Shown here: positions 1 to 7,622 of the stretch, in pieces | Numbering within the stretch: position 1 is the first letter of the stretch | Layout: each line of letters begins with the position of its first letter | Program-made: the position numbers and the translations under genes | Assembly (NCBI GenBank): GCA_946537305.1 | Contig: CAMNFR010000019.1 | Location: 1 to 39,870, forward strand | DNA length: 39,870 bases | Origin: an uncultured Lachnospiraceae bacterium | GTDB lineage: Bacteria > Bacillota > Clostridia > Lachnospirales > Lachnospiraceae | Direction of reading: 5' to 3' | Notes under the pieces: generated by a model | Database searches by the model: none | Told to the model about the DNA's origin: nothing | What the model saw: only the letters and a program-made list of their open reading frames with translations

Positions 1-2
1 GT

Positions 3-251
3 CGAACAAGAAGCCCCCACTTCTACGCGAAGCGAAAGTGGTGGGAGTACGTCACGGAATATTTGGCGACCATGTTCGAACAGTATCCAAGGAGCATCAG
101 GAAAGATGTGCCGAAGGAGTTTGCCACAAACCATCTGGTCGGAAGTCTGGGTGAAGCAGTGAAGTGGTGGATCGAAACGAAAATGCAAATGCCGCCGGAG
201 GAAGTGGCGAAGAATTATTTAAAATTGATAGGGTATAAGGCTTATGAGTGA
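3..251 (+). CDS. TetR/AcrR-family regulator, C-terminal part (5' truncated by window edge)
   Basis: The reading frame is open from the left edge and ends at TGA 249-251, so only the last 82 residues are seen. They contain the aromatic, helical pattern of the TetR ligand-binding C-terminal domain (Y-V-T-E-Y-L, then F-A-T-N-H-L-V-G-S-L, then V-K-W-W-I-E and M-P-P-E-E-V-A), as in the TetR_C families common in Firmicutes. The N-terminal helix-turn-helix lies outside the window, so the assignment rests on the C-terminal pattern alone. The stop overlaps the start of the downstream glycosylase gene by 8 bases, which suggests co-transcription and translational coupling. The ligand and targets cannot be inferred. 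Confidence 0.72.
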   Translation, partial: RTRSPHFYAKRKWWEYVTEYLATMFEQYPRSIRKDVPKEFATNHLVGSLGEAVKWWIETKMQMPPEEVAKNYLKLIGYKAYE

Positions 252-795
252 GTGCAGGAACTGGTATGAAGGCGATCCGATCCTGGAGGAGTACCATGAT
301 CATGAGTGGTGCAAGATCAATCATGACGATGATTTCCAGTTTGAAATGCTGTGCCTGGAGGGGGCGAGCGTGGGGCTTTCCTGGCAGATCATCATGCACA
401 AGCGGGAGTCCTATCGCAGAGCGTTTCATAATTTCAGGATCGATGCCTGCGCGGATATGACAGATGAAGAATTGGAGGCGCAAAGATCCAATCCCGGTAT
501 CATACGGAACCGGAATAAGATTTACAGCGTCCGAAAGAATGCGCAGGCGGTAAAGAAAATTCAGGAAGAATTTGGCTCTTTCGATGCCTATTTGTGGAGC
601 TTTACCGGTGGGAAACAGATCGATGGCCACTGGAAAACCCCGTCGGAGATTCCGACAGAATCAGATGTATCCAGAAGGATGGCGGCGGATATGAAGAAGA
701 GAGGGATTGGGTTCGTAGGCCCGGTGATAACCTATTCTTTCCTGCAATCCGTAGGTATTGTGAATGACCATCTGGCAGACTGTGAGTATAGATGA
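244..795 (+). CDS. tag: DNA-3-methyladenine glycosylase I
   Basis: Predicted monofunctional base-excision enzyme that removes 3-methyladenine from alkylated DNA in the cytoplasm. The 183-residue length matches the Tag family. Visible motifs are C4, Y-H-D-x-E-W with H18, the L-E-G-A-S-V-G-L-S-W block with the catalytic-position acid E39 (E38 in E. coli), G-I-I-R-N-R-N-K-I, the K-K-R-G-I-G-F-V-G segment, and a C-terminal N-D-H-L-A-D-C giving H176 and C180. C4, H18, H176 and C180 reproduce the Tag zinc site. The ATG at 244 lies inside the end of the TetR gene, so expression is probably coupled. The next gene overlaps by 4 bases (ATGA). Confidence 0.95.
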   Translation: MSECRNWYEGDPILEEYHDHEWCKINHDDDFQFEMLCLEGASVGLSWQIIMHKRESYRRAFHNFRIDACADMTDEELEAQRSNPGIIRNRNKIYSVRKNAQAVKKIQEEFGSFDAYLWSFTGGKQIDGHWKTPSEIPTESDVSRRMAADMKKRGIGFVGPVITYSFLQSVGIVNDHLADCEYR

Positions 796-1253
796 TGGAG
801 AATTACAGTGAAATGCAGGAGATCCTGTCTGATATTCAGTCAGACAGGACTGTCCGGAAAATGAAACAATATATTCAGCACGGCAATGTTTCAACATATG
901 AGCATTGCAAAAATGTAGCCAGATTAAGCTACGATATAAACAGAGCTTTTTCTCTGCATGCAGATCTGCGGGTCCTGCTGACAGGGGCTATGCTTCACGA
1001 TTTTTATCTGTATGACTGGCACCATGAGGACAATGGAGAGCATCGGCTTCATGGCTTTTCGCATGCGGAAAAGGCCCGTGACAACGCGAAAAAGTATTTT
1101 CATATTGACAATGAAACGGAGCATGTGATCTATTGCCATATGTGGCCGTTGAATCCCGGGCGGATTCCGAGGACAAGGGAAGCATGGATCGTATGTGTGG
1201 CCGATAAGTGCAGTTCCCTGTACGAAACAATATTTTGTAGAAAAGATCATTAG
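792..1253 (+). CDS. HD-domain phosphohydrolase
   Basis: Small (153-residue) cytoplasmic metal-dependent hydrolase of the HD superfamily. The metal ligands are readable: H in Y-E-H-C-K-N-V-A-R, the H-D pair in A-M-L-H-D-F-Y-L-Y-D, and the distal D in V-C-V-A-D-K-C-S-S. H-R-L-H-G-F-S-H-A supplies further histidines typical of the YedJ/UPF-type HD proteins. The start ATG at 792 overlaps the tag stop by 4 bases; a second ATG directly follows at 795, and the first is preferred for coupling. The substrate is unknown; in this family it is usually a phosphate ester or nucleotide. The association with tag and TetR suggests a small co-transcribed stress or housekeeping unit. Confidence 0.82.
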   Translation: MMENYSEMQEILSDIQSDRTVRKMKQYIQHGNVSTYEHCKNVARLSYDINRAFSLHADLRVLLTGAMLHDFYLYDWHHEDNGEHRLHGFSHAEKARDNAKKYFHIDNETEHVIYCHMWPLNPGRIPRTREAWIVCVADKCSSLYETIFCRKDH

Positions 1254-1303
1254 ACTATGGTATTGTTTTTATAGTCTTGTTTATCTATAAGAGGACGGAA
1301 GAG

Positions 1304-1399
1304 ATGATAAAAAACAAGAAGATTGCCTTTGCAATAGCTGATGCCTCTTGGTGTCAGTATCGTTACAGGATATCTGTTTTTCCTGAGAGACTAATTTAG
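1304..1399 (+). CDS. possible 31-residue leader or remnant ORF
   Basis: A 31-codon frame opens at ATG 1304, has GAGG at 1291-1294 as a plausible ribosome site, and stops at TAG 1397-1399, about 30 bases before the EamA gene. The peptide (Met-Ile-Lys-Asn-Lys-Lys, later a Trp-Cys-Gln-Tyr-Arg-Tyr stretch) resembles nothing I recognise. It may be a regulatory leader peptide, a decayed gene end, or chance. The rest of the 175-base gap holds a weak hairpin (AGACTAT...ATAGTCT, about 1252-1276) that could end the upstream operon. Confidence 0.2.
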   Translation: MIKNKKIAFAIADASWCQYRYRISVFPERLI

Positions 1400-1428
1400 A
1401 GTCGGCTGTGCCGTAGAGGAGGAAAAGT

Positions 1429-1857
1429 ATGCTTTCTTATATCTGGCCTATTGCGCTGGTGGTGGCGTCAAACGTCATCTACCAGATCTGCGCCAAATCG
1501 GTTCCGGAAGATATCAATCCGTTTGCATCGCTGGTAATCACGTATCTGATCGGAGCGGCCGCCAGTGCGGTACTTTATTTTGTGCTTGGTCCGGGAGGGA
1601 ATCTGGCGAAGGAATTCGGAAAACTTAACTGGGCTCCGTTCGTTCTCGGCATTGTGATCGTCGGACTGGAAACAGGGTGGATCTACGCGTACAAAGCAGG
1701 ATGGCAGGTCAGCACGGGATTTATTGTACAGAGCGCCTTCCTGGCGACGGCCCTTCTGCTGGTCGGCTATTTTCTGTACCACGAAGCGCTGACCTGGAAT
1801 AAGCTGCTCGGCGTCGCGATCTGCCTGATCGGTCTTATATTCATCAACTATAGGTAG
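1429..1857 (+). CDS. half-size EamA/DMT-superfamily transporter
   Basis: A 142-residue very hydrophobic protein with four to five predicted membrane helices (about residues 3-20, 30-50, 65-85, 95-115, 120-140). The motif content (N-V-I-Y-Q-I-C-A-K-S-V-P near the N-terminus, V-G-L-E-T-G-W-I-Y-A-Y mid-protein, Y-H-E-A-L-T-W-N-K-L-L-G-V-A-I-C-L-I-G-L at the end) is that of a single EamA repeat. Full-length DMT permeases carry two such repeats, so this one probably dimerises. The GAGGAGG ribosome site just before ATG 1429 supports the start. The substrate is unknown; small-metabolite export is usual in the superfamily. Confidence 0.82.
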   Translation: MLSYIWPIALVVASNVIYQICAKSVPEDINPFASLVITYLIGAAASAVLYFVLGPGGNLAKEFGKLNWAPFVLGIVIVGLETGWIYAYKAGWQVSTGFIVQSAFLATALLLVGYFLYHEALTWNKLLGVAICLIGLIFINYR

Positions 1858-1918
1858 AAGGTAGTAGAGGAAATCTTCCTTGACGGAATTCTGTGTGTCA
1901 GATACAATGTGATAAGTG

Positions 1919-1950
1919 CCCGGTTCGATGTACGGACCGGGTATTTTGCA
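1919..1950 (+). terminator. stem-loop with short T-run between EamA gene and nhaC
   Basis: Nine-base arms at 1919-1927 and 1933-1941 (CCCGGTTCG / CGGACCGGG, one G-U pair) with a 5-base loop are followed by TATTTT. It is a likely intrinsic terminator of the EamA gene. It sits only about 30 bases before the nhaC start, so it could also attenuate nhaC. Confidence 0.6.
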
Positions 1951-1978
1951 TTTGCATAAAATGGTAGGAGGAGAAACA

Positions 1979-3283
1979 ATGAACACAAAGAAACCGAACG
2001 GTCGTGCACTGCTGCCGATCGTTGTTTTTCTGATCCTGTATTTGGGCACGGGAATCTGGTACGAATATATCCGGCCGACGGAGGGGCAGATGGGCTTCTA
2101 CATCATGTCGGTGGTCGTCGCATTTTCCATCGCACTGATCGTAGCCTTTGTCCAGAATCCGTCACTGTCCTTTGAAGAGAAGATCCATCACTGTGCAGGC
2201 GGCATCGGCGATGACAACATCACCATCATGCTGTTCATTTTCCTGATGGCCGGCGCGTTTGGCGGTATTGCAAAGCAGGCCGGCGGCGCGGTCAGCACAG
2301 CCAATCTTTTGTTAGACATCATCCCCGGCAGCTTTGCAGTCCCGGGACTCTTTCTGATCGCCTGTCTGATCTCCATGGCCATGGGGACCAGCGTAGGGAC
2401 GATCACCGTGCTTGTGCCCATCGCCGCGGAAGTGGCGGCAAACGGCGGATTTTCACTGCCGCTCTGTGTGGCGACCGTGGTGGGCGGTGCTATGTTCGGC
2501 GACAACCTTTCCTTTATTTCGGATACGACCATCGCGGCCACCAAGACCCAGGGCGTAGAAATGCGGGATAAGTTCCGCGTGAACTTCTTTATTGCACTTC
2601 CTGCAGCGCTGATCACGCTGGTCATCCTGATCGCCGTGGCACTGAAGGGACCGGCTGTCTCCGTGGGATCCTACGACTATAACCTGCTGCAGGCGATCCC
2701 TTATTTCGTGGTACTGATCATGGCGCTGCTGGGCATTAATGTATTTCTTGTGCTGGGCATCGGCATAGTACTGTTCATGCTGGCCGGCGCATTCACGGGT
2801 ACGTTGACCTATATTACGGCCTTCACGGCGATGGGTGACGGCACCGCGGGCATGTTTGAGACCATGATCGTGACCATTCTGGTGGCTTCTATCGCTGCAT
2901 TGATCCGTGAGAACGGAGGCTTTGCCGCGATTCTGCAGTTCATCGAAAATCATTTTTCCGGCAGAAAGGGCGGAATGTTCGGCATTGCGCTGCTGACGGC
3001 GCTCATGGATGTTTCCACCGCGAACAATACGGTGGCCATCGTGATCGCAGCGCCGATCGCAAAAGAGATCAGTGAGAAATATGATATCGCTCCGGAGAAG
3101 ACGGCGTCCCTGTTGGATACCTGTTCCTGCGTGCTGCAGGGGATCATCCCGTACGGCGCACAGCTGCTGATCGCTGCCTCGCTGAGCCAGCTTTCCAGTT
3201 TGGCTATCATTCCGTATCTGTTTTATCCCATGCTGCTGGCGGTGTGCGTGGTGATCGCCATTCTGCGGGAGCCGAACTACTAA
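1979..3283 (+). CDS. nhaC: Na+/H+ antiporter NhaC family
   Basis: A 434-residue polytopic membrane protein with about 11-12 helices. The family signature is clear: G-D-N-L-S-F-I-S-D-T-T-I-A-A-T-K-T-Q-G in the middle, preceded by M-A-M-G-T-S-V-G-T-I-T-V-L-V-P-I-A, the paired pattern of NhaC-type ion/H+ antiporters. Expected role is Na+ (or organic substrate)/H+ exchange across the cytoplasmic membrane. I chose ATG 1979 because TAGGAGGAG lies directly upstream; an in-frame ATG at 1961 has no ribosome site. NhaC-family members can also exchange malate/lactate or amino acids, so the substrate is not certain. A strong terminator follows the stop. Confidence 0.88.
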   Translation: MNTKKPNGRALLPIVVFLILYLGTGIWYEYIRPTEGQMGFYIMSVVVAFSIALIVAFVQNPSLSFEEKIHHCAGGIGDDNITIMLFIFLMAGAFGGIAKQAGGAVSTANLLLDIIPGSFAVPGLFLIACLISMAMGTSVGTITVLVPIAAEVAANGGFSLPLCVATVVGGAMFGDNLSFISDTTIAATKTQGVEMRDKFRVNFFIALPAALITLVILIAVALKGPAVSVGSYDYNLLQAIPYFVVLIMALLGINVFLVLGIGIVLFMLAGAFTGTLTYITAFTAMGDGTAGMFETMIVTILVASIAALIRENGGFAAILQFIENHFSGRKGGMFGIALLTALMDVSTANNTVAIVIAAPIAKEISEKYDIAPEKTASLLDTCSCVLQGIIPYGAQLLIAASLSQLSSLAIIPYLFYPMLLAVCVVIAILREPNY

Positions 3284-3301
3284 GAGAATACTTTTTTCGA
3301 T

Positions 3302-3329
3302 TGCAGGGGTGCTATGCCCCTGCATTTTT
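3302..3329 (+). terminator. rho-independent terminator after nhaC
   Basis: Perfect 8-base arms TGCAGGGG (3302-3309) and CCCCTGCA (3317-3324) are followed by TTTTT. It ends the nhaC transcript and separates it from the convergent eutH gene. Confidence 0.92.
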
Positions 3330-3366
3330 CAAATATGAATAACTGGAATGGCCCCGCCCCATCTCT

Positions 3367-4434
3367 TTAGGCCTGCTTCACGGCCCGTGTCACCAGGGCG
3401 ACGGCGAGAACACCCGCCAATAACTTGCAGAGGATGTAGGCCATGGACTGTGCAGAAGTGGAGAGAGAAGACACAAAGGCGCATTGCCCGCCGACCACAT
3501 ACGCCCCGGCCACAGAAAACGCCGCATTCATGATCTGCCCTTTCTTGTCCATTTTGGAAAACAGAGGCAGCATAGCCAGGCTCTGGGTACAGCTTAAGAT
3601 CAGCCCGATCACGGACTCATTGTTCACACCCAGCCTTTCCCCGATGGCACGGATCTGCCCAGGGAAACGCTCCAGAATAATGTGGGAGAGCACCATGCCG
3701 CCGCAGGCAACAATCACCATGCGCAGGATCATATAAAGAGATTCTCGCACAAGCTCCGGATCCGCCACCGCGTACTGCGGAGCGAAAACACCGATCACGG
3801 AAAGCCCGAAGAAGACAAAGCTGATAATCCGGATCAGGTTTCCCAGGGCAATCAGGATCTTCATGGTGGCATCCGGTACCTTCAGAAAAGCCAGGATCAG
3901 GACTGCCACCAGGATCAGGATCGGGATCAAGTTAGAAAATATGACAGCCGGGGAAAGCCCCAGTAGGAATCCGCCCACGATCAGTCCGGGCGGCATGGCG
4001 ATCAGCCCGTAGATAAAGCCCTTCATCAGGAAGGGGATCTCTTCCCGCTTAACGGCAGCCAGGAATACCGGGATCTGATAGCCGATGGTCATTCCCAGGC
4101 TTCCGGCTACCAGTGCGCCGGTAAAAATAGCGATCGGCTGCGTGGCGGCCAGATTCAATGCCATGCCCAGAGCGCCCATATCCGGCGCCAGGAGACTGCC
4201 CACGATCAGAGACGGATCAAAAGGGAGGCCGGCGGTTCCTGCCGCAATGGCTTCCGCGTGGTTCTGGACAAAGGAAACACAGATGGCAAAAAGACCGACC
4301 ACGGAAAGCGACAGCCCGCCCATGGTGGTCAGGCCGCGCTCAAAGTCCGGCGCATATCCCAGCTTGCCGCCCAGAATCATATCCAGCAGGCCGAGCGTCG
4401 CGAAAAACAGCATGATGATAATAAAGATGTTCAT
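3367..4434 (-). CDS. eutH: EutH-type ethanolamine permease (orphan)
   Basis: A 355-residue integral membrane protein with about 10-11 helices. The N-terminal run I-I-M-L-F-F-A-T-L-G-L-L-D-M-I-L-G-G-K-L-G, then F-E-R-G-L-T-T-M-G-G-L-S-L-S-V-V-G, then L-L-A-P-D-M-G-A-L-G-M-A and G-S-L-G-M-T-I-G-Y-Q-I-P match the EutH family. EutH facilitates ethanolamine uptake at low pH or low concentration. No other eut genes (ammonia-lyase, shell proteins) are in the window, so this is an orphan copy. AGGAGG precedes the ATG (minus strand) by 6 bases. It is transcribed away from a LysR gene; the weak -35 and an operator about 64 bases upstream of the predicted start point imply LysR activation. Confidence 0.87.
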   Translation of the reverse strand: MNIFIIIMLFFATLGLLDMILGGKLGYAPDFERGLTTMGGLSLSVVGLFAICVSFVQNHAEAIAAGTAGLPFDPSLIVGSLLAPDMGALGMALNLAATQPIAIFTGALVAGSLGMTIGYQIPVFLAAVKREEIPFLMKGFIYGLIAMPPGLIVGGFLLGLSPAVIFSNLIPILILVAVLILAFLKVPDATMKILIALGNLIRIISFVFFGLSVIGVFAPQYAVADPELVRESLYMILRMVIVACGGMVLSHIILERFPGQIRAIGERLGVNNESVIGLILSCTQSLAMLPLFSKMDKKGQIMNAAFSVAGAYVVGGQCAFVSSLSTSAQSMAYILCKLLAGVLAVALVTRAVKQA

Positions 4435-4454
4435 GGCAACCTCCTGTCTTCCCT

Positions 4455-4483
4455 ACTATACTCGAAGACTTGACATCGGTAAA
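4455..4483 (-). promoter_or_regulatory. predicted eutH promoter
   Basis: On the minus strand TTTACC (4483-4478), a 17-base spacer and TATAGT (4460-4455) form a promoter with a poor -35, as expected for an activator-dependent gene. The predicted start point is near 4448. Confidence 0.55.
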
Positions 4484-4498
4484 TCAAATGATTATTAT
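4470..4498 (+). promoter_or_regulatory. predicted lysR promoter
   Basis: TTGACA (4470-4475), a 17-base spacer and TATTAT (4493-4498) make a strong sigma-A promoter reading into the LysR gene. It overlaps the eutH promoter face to face. The palindromic operator covers its predicted start point near 4505, the usual arrangement for LysR autorepression. Confidence 0.75.
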
Positions 4499-4522
4499 GA
4501 TATCATAAGCGATGCTTATGAT
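4495..4522. promoter_or_regulatory. LysR-type operator, two overlapping palindromes
   Basis: A perfect 21-base palindrome, ATCATAAGC-gat-GCTTATGAT, lies at 4502-4522, and a perfect 14-base palindrome TTATGATATCATAA overlaps it at 4495-4508. Together they give three copies of the half-site TTATGAT. The larger one contains the LysR consensus T-N11-A (T4506 to A4518). Its centre is about 64 bases from the predicted eutH start point, the classic LysR recognition-site distance. Confidence 0.8.
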
Positions 4523-4538
4523 TCCTGGGGGGAGAAAT

Positions 4539-5411
4539 ATGGACACATTATCCCGACATCAGATCTTCTGTAAAATAGTAGAAGTAGGGAATTTTACCCG
4601 TGTGGCAGAGCAGATCCACTATTCACAGAGCGCGATCAGCCAGATGGTACAGACACTGGAGCGGGAGGCGGGGGTCACGCTTCTGGCAAGACGTAAGGAC
4701 GGCGTGGTGCTGACCCGGGATGGGGAGGCACTGTATCCGTATTTTCAACAGATCGCCGCGGCCGAGGATGCCTGCCGCAGAAAAGAGGAAGAGCTCCAGG
4801 GCTTGAAGAAAGCCCGGATTACCATCGGCAGTGTCTCCAGTACGGGACGGAATGTGCTTCCGCCCGTGATCAAGCAGTTTAAGGAAATGTATCCGGAAAC
4901 GGTCTTTTGGATCCGACAGGGGGATTATACGGATATCCGTCGGTGGATCATGGAGGACCAGGTGGATTTTGGGTTCCTGGCTTCGGGGGCCGCGGGGGAT
5001 CTTCCGCACCGGGAGCTGTACCGGGAGCCGCTGATGGCGGTCCTGCCGGAGCAGCATCCGCTCGCACAGCGGTCCGCAGTCTCGATGGAGGAACTGGCCG
5101 GAGAGGCATTTATTGTGCTGGATGAAGGAGAGGACAGCAGTGTGCGGGACCTTTTCCGAAGGGCGGGCTTGTCCATCCGGGAGGAATATGCCGTGTATGA
5201 CGACTACAGTATTCTGGCGATGGTCAGTCAGGGACTGGGGGTCTCTGTGCTCTTTGAGAAGGTACTGCAGGGGTTTGAGTCCGGAGTGGCTATCCGCCCC
5301 ATTGCCGGAGGACCCGAGCGGCGCATGGTGGCAGCCTGGAGATCCCAGACGCTCATGCCGCAGGCGGCGCAGCTTTTCCTGAAGATGCTGTTCGCGGCAT
5401 ATACGTTTTAA
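4539..5411 (+). CDS. LysR-family transcriptional regulator
   Basis: A 290-residue regulator. Residues 1-60 hold the winged helix-turn-helix (F-C-K-I-V-E-V-G-N-F-T-R-V-A-E-Q, then Q-S-A-I-S-Q-M-V-Q-T-L-E-R-E, then G-V-x-L-T-R-D-G). Residues 90-290 form the periplasmic-binding-like effector domain (P-P-V-I-K-Q-F-K-E-M-Y-P, D-F-G-F-L, H-P-L-A, V-S-Q-G-L-G-V-S-V-L). ATG 4539 is chosen over an upstream ATG at 4512 because GGGGGGAG sits just before it and the upstream one lies inside the operator. Divergence from eutH and the operator geometry make eutH the probable target, with ethanolamine or a related amine as candidate effector (inference). Confidence 0.92.
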   Translation: MDTLSRHQIFCKIVEVGNFTRVAEQIHYSQSAISQMVQTLEREAGVTLLARRKDGVVLTRDGEALYPYFQQIAAAEDACRRKEEELQGLKKARITIGSVSSTGRNVLPPVIKQFKEMYPETVFWIRQGDYTDIRRWIMEDQVDFGFLASGAAGDLPHRELYREPLMAVLPEQHPLAQRSAVSMEELAGEAFIVLDEGEDSSVRDLFRRAGLSIREEYAVYDDYSILAMVSQGLGVSVLFEKVLQGFESGVAIRPIAGGPERRMVAAWRSQTLMPQAAQLFLKMLFAAYTF

Positions 5412-5446
5412 CAGAGAAGGAAGAGGAATGTTAAAGAAAGTAAGCA

Positions 5447-5475
5447 TTGACGGATTGATTGCATAAAATTATAAT
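5447..5475 (+). promoter_or_regulatory. promoter of second nhaC-type gene
   Basis: TTGACG (5447-5452), a 17-base spacer and a consensus TATAAT (5470-5475) lie between the LysR gene and the downstream antiporter, so the antiporter can be transcribed independently of the regulator. Confidence 0.75.
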
Positions 5476-5528
5476 GGGCTTAAAGCTTTTCGCCGCTGTT
5501 CTCAGTGTGTGCGATCCGGGAGGTTGTT

Positions 5529-7031
5529 ATGGAATTTACAATGATTGAAACGGGATGGCTTTCGCTGATCCCCCCGATCCTGGCCATTACCCTGGCCCTG
5601 ATCTCCAAAGAGGTATATTCGTCTCTCTTTATTGGTCTGTTTTCCGGCATGCTGATCTATGCTTGGGCGGCCGGCGGTTCTATTTTCTCCGCCGTGGCGA
5701 TGACCTTCGACATGATGTATTCCAAGATTGCGGACAACGCCTATATGATCATCTTCCTGGCGCTGCTGTGGGCGGTGGTCAGCCTGGTGTCAAAGTCCGG
5801 CGGCAGCGAGGCCTACGGCCGGTGGGCCGGGCGGCGCCTGAACAGCAAAAGATCTGCGCTGTTGGCGACCTCCTTCCTAGGCATCCTGATCTTCATTGAT
5901 GACGGCTTTAATGCCCTTACGGTTGGTACGGTCATGCGTCCCATCACGGACAGACTGCGCATCTCCCGGGAAAAGCTGGCGTATATTATTGATGCAACAG
6001 CGGCGCCGGTGTGTATCATTGCCCCGGTCTCCAGCTGGGCTGTCGCCGTGGCCAGTGAGGTCAGCGAGACGGATGGATTTCATATTTTTCTTTCCACGAT
6101 CCCGTATAATCTCTATGCACTGCTTACCATTTTTATGGTCTTCTTTATCACGGCCACCGGAAAGGATTTCGGCCCGATGAAGAAGGCGGAGGAACGTGCC
6201 ATGAAGGAGAGCGCTCTGGGAAATGCGGGGACCGAGCAGAAGGAGATAAAGGGACAGATCATTGACCTGGTCCTTCCGATCGTTATGCTGATTATCTGCG
6301 CGATCCTCGGCATGGCCTACGTGGGCGGGTTCTTTGAGGGCGTAAGCTTCTCCGAAGCCATCGGCTACAATCCGACGGGCGGTCTGACACTGGGGGCGTT
6401 TGCCGGTCTGGTGACAGCGTTCATTCTGTATATTCCCCGGAAGCTGATGACGGCCAGAGAGTTTGTCAATACCATTGTGGAGGGCATCGGCAATATCGTG
6501 CCCCCGATGTTGATCCTGATTCTTTCCTGGACGCTGGGCGGCGTCTGCCGTCAGCTGATCGGAACCGGTATCTTTATTTCCGGTTTTGTCAGCACGACCA
6601 ATCTGCCCCTTGGCCTGCTGCCGGTACTGATCTTTGTGATCGCGGCATTGATGAGCTTTTCTATGGGAACGTCCTGGGGCACTTTCGGCATGCTGATTCC
6701 CATCGTCACCATGATCTGCAGCGCGGACGGCGCGGGCGGATATCTGATCCCTGTGCTTGGCGCAACGCTGGCCGGATCTGTGTACGGGGATCACTGCTCT
6801 CCGATATCGGATACGACCATTCTGTCCTCCACCGGTGCGGACTGCGTACATATTAACCACGTGGAAACACAGCTTCCGTATGCAACGCTGACAGCGGTGA
6901 TCTGCGGAATCGGGTATCTGATCATTGGCTTTACCCATACGCCGTGGATCGGCATTGCGGCGGGAATTGTACTGCTGACCGGCGTGATTCTTTTCCTGAA
7001 CCGCACGGAAGGTCAGAAAGAGACCGTGTAA
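5529..7031 (+). CDS. Na+/H+ antiporter NhaC family, second copy
   Basis: A 500-residue polytopic membrane protein distinct from the upstream NhaC (longer, little obvious identity). Diagnostic segments are D-D-G-F-N-A-L-T-V-G-T-V-M-R-P-I-T-D near residue 125, A-P-V-S-S-W-A-V, and the C-terminal S-M-G-T-S-W-G-T-F-G-M-L-I-P-I plus G-D-H-C-S-P-I-S-D-T-T-I-L-S-S-T-G-A. This is the large NhaC/YheL-type subgroup. GGGAGG before ATG 5529 fixes the start. Expected activity is cation/H+ exchange; some relatives exchange organic acids or amino acids, so the substrate is open. A soluble charged loop lies near residues 220-245. Confidence 0.88.
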   Translation: MEFTMIETGWLSLIPPILAITLALISKEVYSSLFIGLFSGMLIYAWAAGGSIFSAVAMTFDMMYSKIADNAYMIIFLALLWAVVSLVSKSGGSEAYGRWAGRRLNSKRSALLATSFLGILIFIDDGFNALTVGTVMRPITDRLRISREKLAYIIDATAAPVCIIAPVSSWAVAVASEVSETDGFHIFLSTIPYNLYALLTIFMVFFITATGKDFGPMKKAEERAMKESALGNAGTEQKEIKGQIIDLVLPIVMLIICAILGMAYVGGFFEGVSFSEAIGYNPTGGLTLGAFAGLVTAFILYIPRKLMTAREFVNTIVEGIGNIVPPMLILILSWTLGGVCRQLIGTGIFISGFVSTTNLPLGLLPVLIFVIAALMSFSMGTSWGTFGMLIPIVTMICSADGAGGYLIPVLGATLAGSVYGDHCSPISDTTILSSTGADCVHINHVETQLPYATLTAVICGIGYLIIGFTHTPWIGIAAGIVLLTGVILFLNRTEGQKETV

Positions 7032-7080
7032 AGGGTTATTCAGTTGACATGCTGCTTCTATCCCTGTTCGTTCTTCGGCT

Positions 7081-7473
7081 GTGCCGCTGGGATTTGTTTG
7101 CGTGGTCACAAAAGGCAAACTCCTTTCTGTGGGATCTTATGTATATCCCGGCGGCAGCCGCTTTTTTTGGTGCGTTTCTGATCGCACTGTACTACTTTTG
7201 CGGAGCTGTTCCGAATGGCGGGACTGGAGGCGGCCATTGTCGATGCCGAAGCGAAAGAGGTTTATGTTTCTGAGGCTGGAGGAGATCGATGCAGAGAGCC
7301 CGAAAGGCGTGCCGTACTATCAGGCGGATACCTTTGCGGATATCCCGGAAAACGTGACCGTACACCTGCCGGAGTCCTTTACCGAGGAGGAACGCGCCAA
7401 GGTGGAGGCAGGCTTGAAGGCGCATGGAATCCCGGAGAGCGCCGTGTTTAAATATTACAGCCTGAGAGGATAA
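7081..7473 (+). pseudogene. frameshifted remnant of an unknown gene
   Basis: Protein-like text is split over two frames here. One frame gives G-K-L-L-S-V-G-S-Y-V-Y-P-G-G-S-R-F-F-W then V-S-D-R-T. A second frame continues T-F-A-E-L-F-R-M-A-G-L-E-A-A-I-V-D-A-E-A-K-E-V-Y (about 7194-7262). The first frame resumes with R-L-E-E-I-D-A-E-S-P-K-G-V and ends Y-Y-S-L-R-G at 7473. The most economical reading is one globular gene with two compensating frameshifts near 7190 and 7262. The last part (from ATG 7241 or 7264, about 70-77 residues) could still be expressed, but no good ribosome site is visible. A third frame from 7049 gives a hydrophobic stretch that is probably fortuitous. I do not recognise the family. 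It lies between nhaC and aroC on the same strand. Confidence 0.42.
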
Positions 7474-7550
7474 TCCTTCAGGAATCATATGTGCCCCGCG
7501 GATGGCTGCAGTCGTCCGAGGGGCTTTATCTTGAATTTTTGCCGGAAACG

Positions 7551-7579
7551 TTGACAACAGGCTGTCTTTTTTTTATGAT
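7551..7579 (+). promoter_or_regulatory. aroC promoter
   Basis: TTGACA (7551-7556), a 17-base spacer and TATGAT (7574-7579) lie 44 bases before the aroC ATG. Confidence 0.7.
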
Positions 7580-7622
7580 GAAGAAAAACAATTCTATTAT
7601 ATATGCAGAAAGAGGAAAAGAG

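Noticed and set aside
1254-1428. Guanidine or other riboswitch before the small EamA transporter
   Set aside because: Small drug/guanidine exporters often carry one, but none of the conserved guanidine-I, II or III core sequences is present; only weak hairpins are seen.
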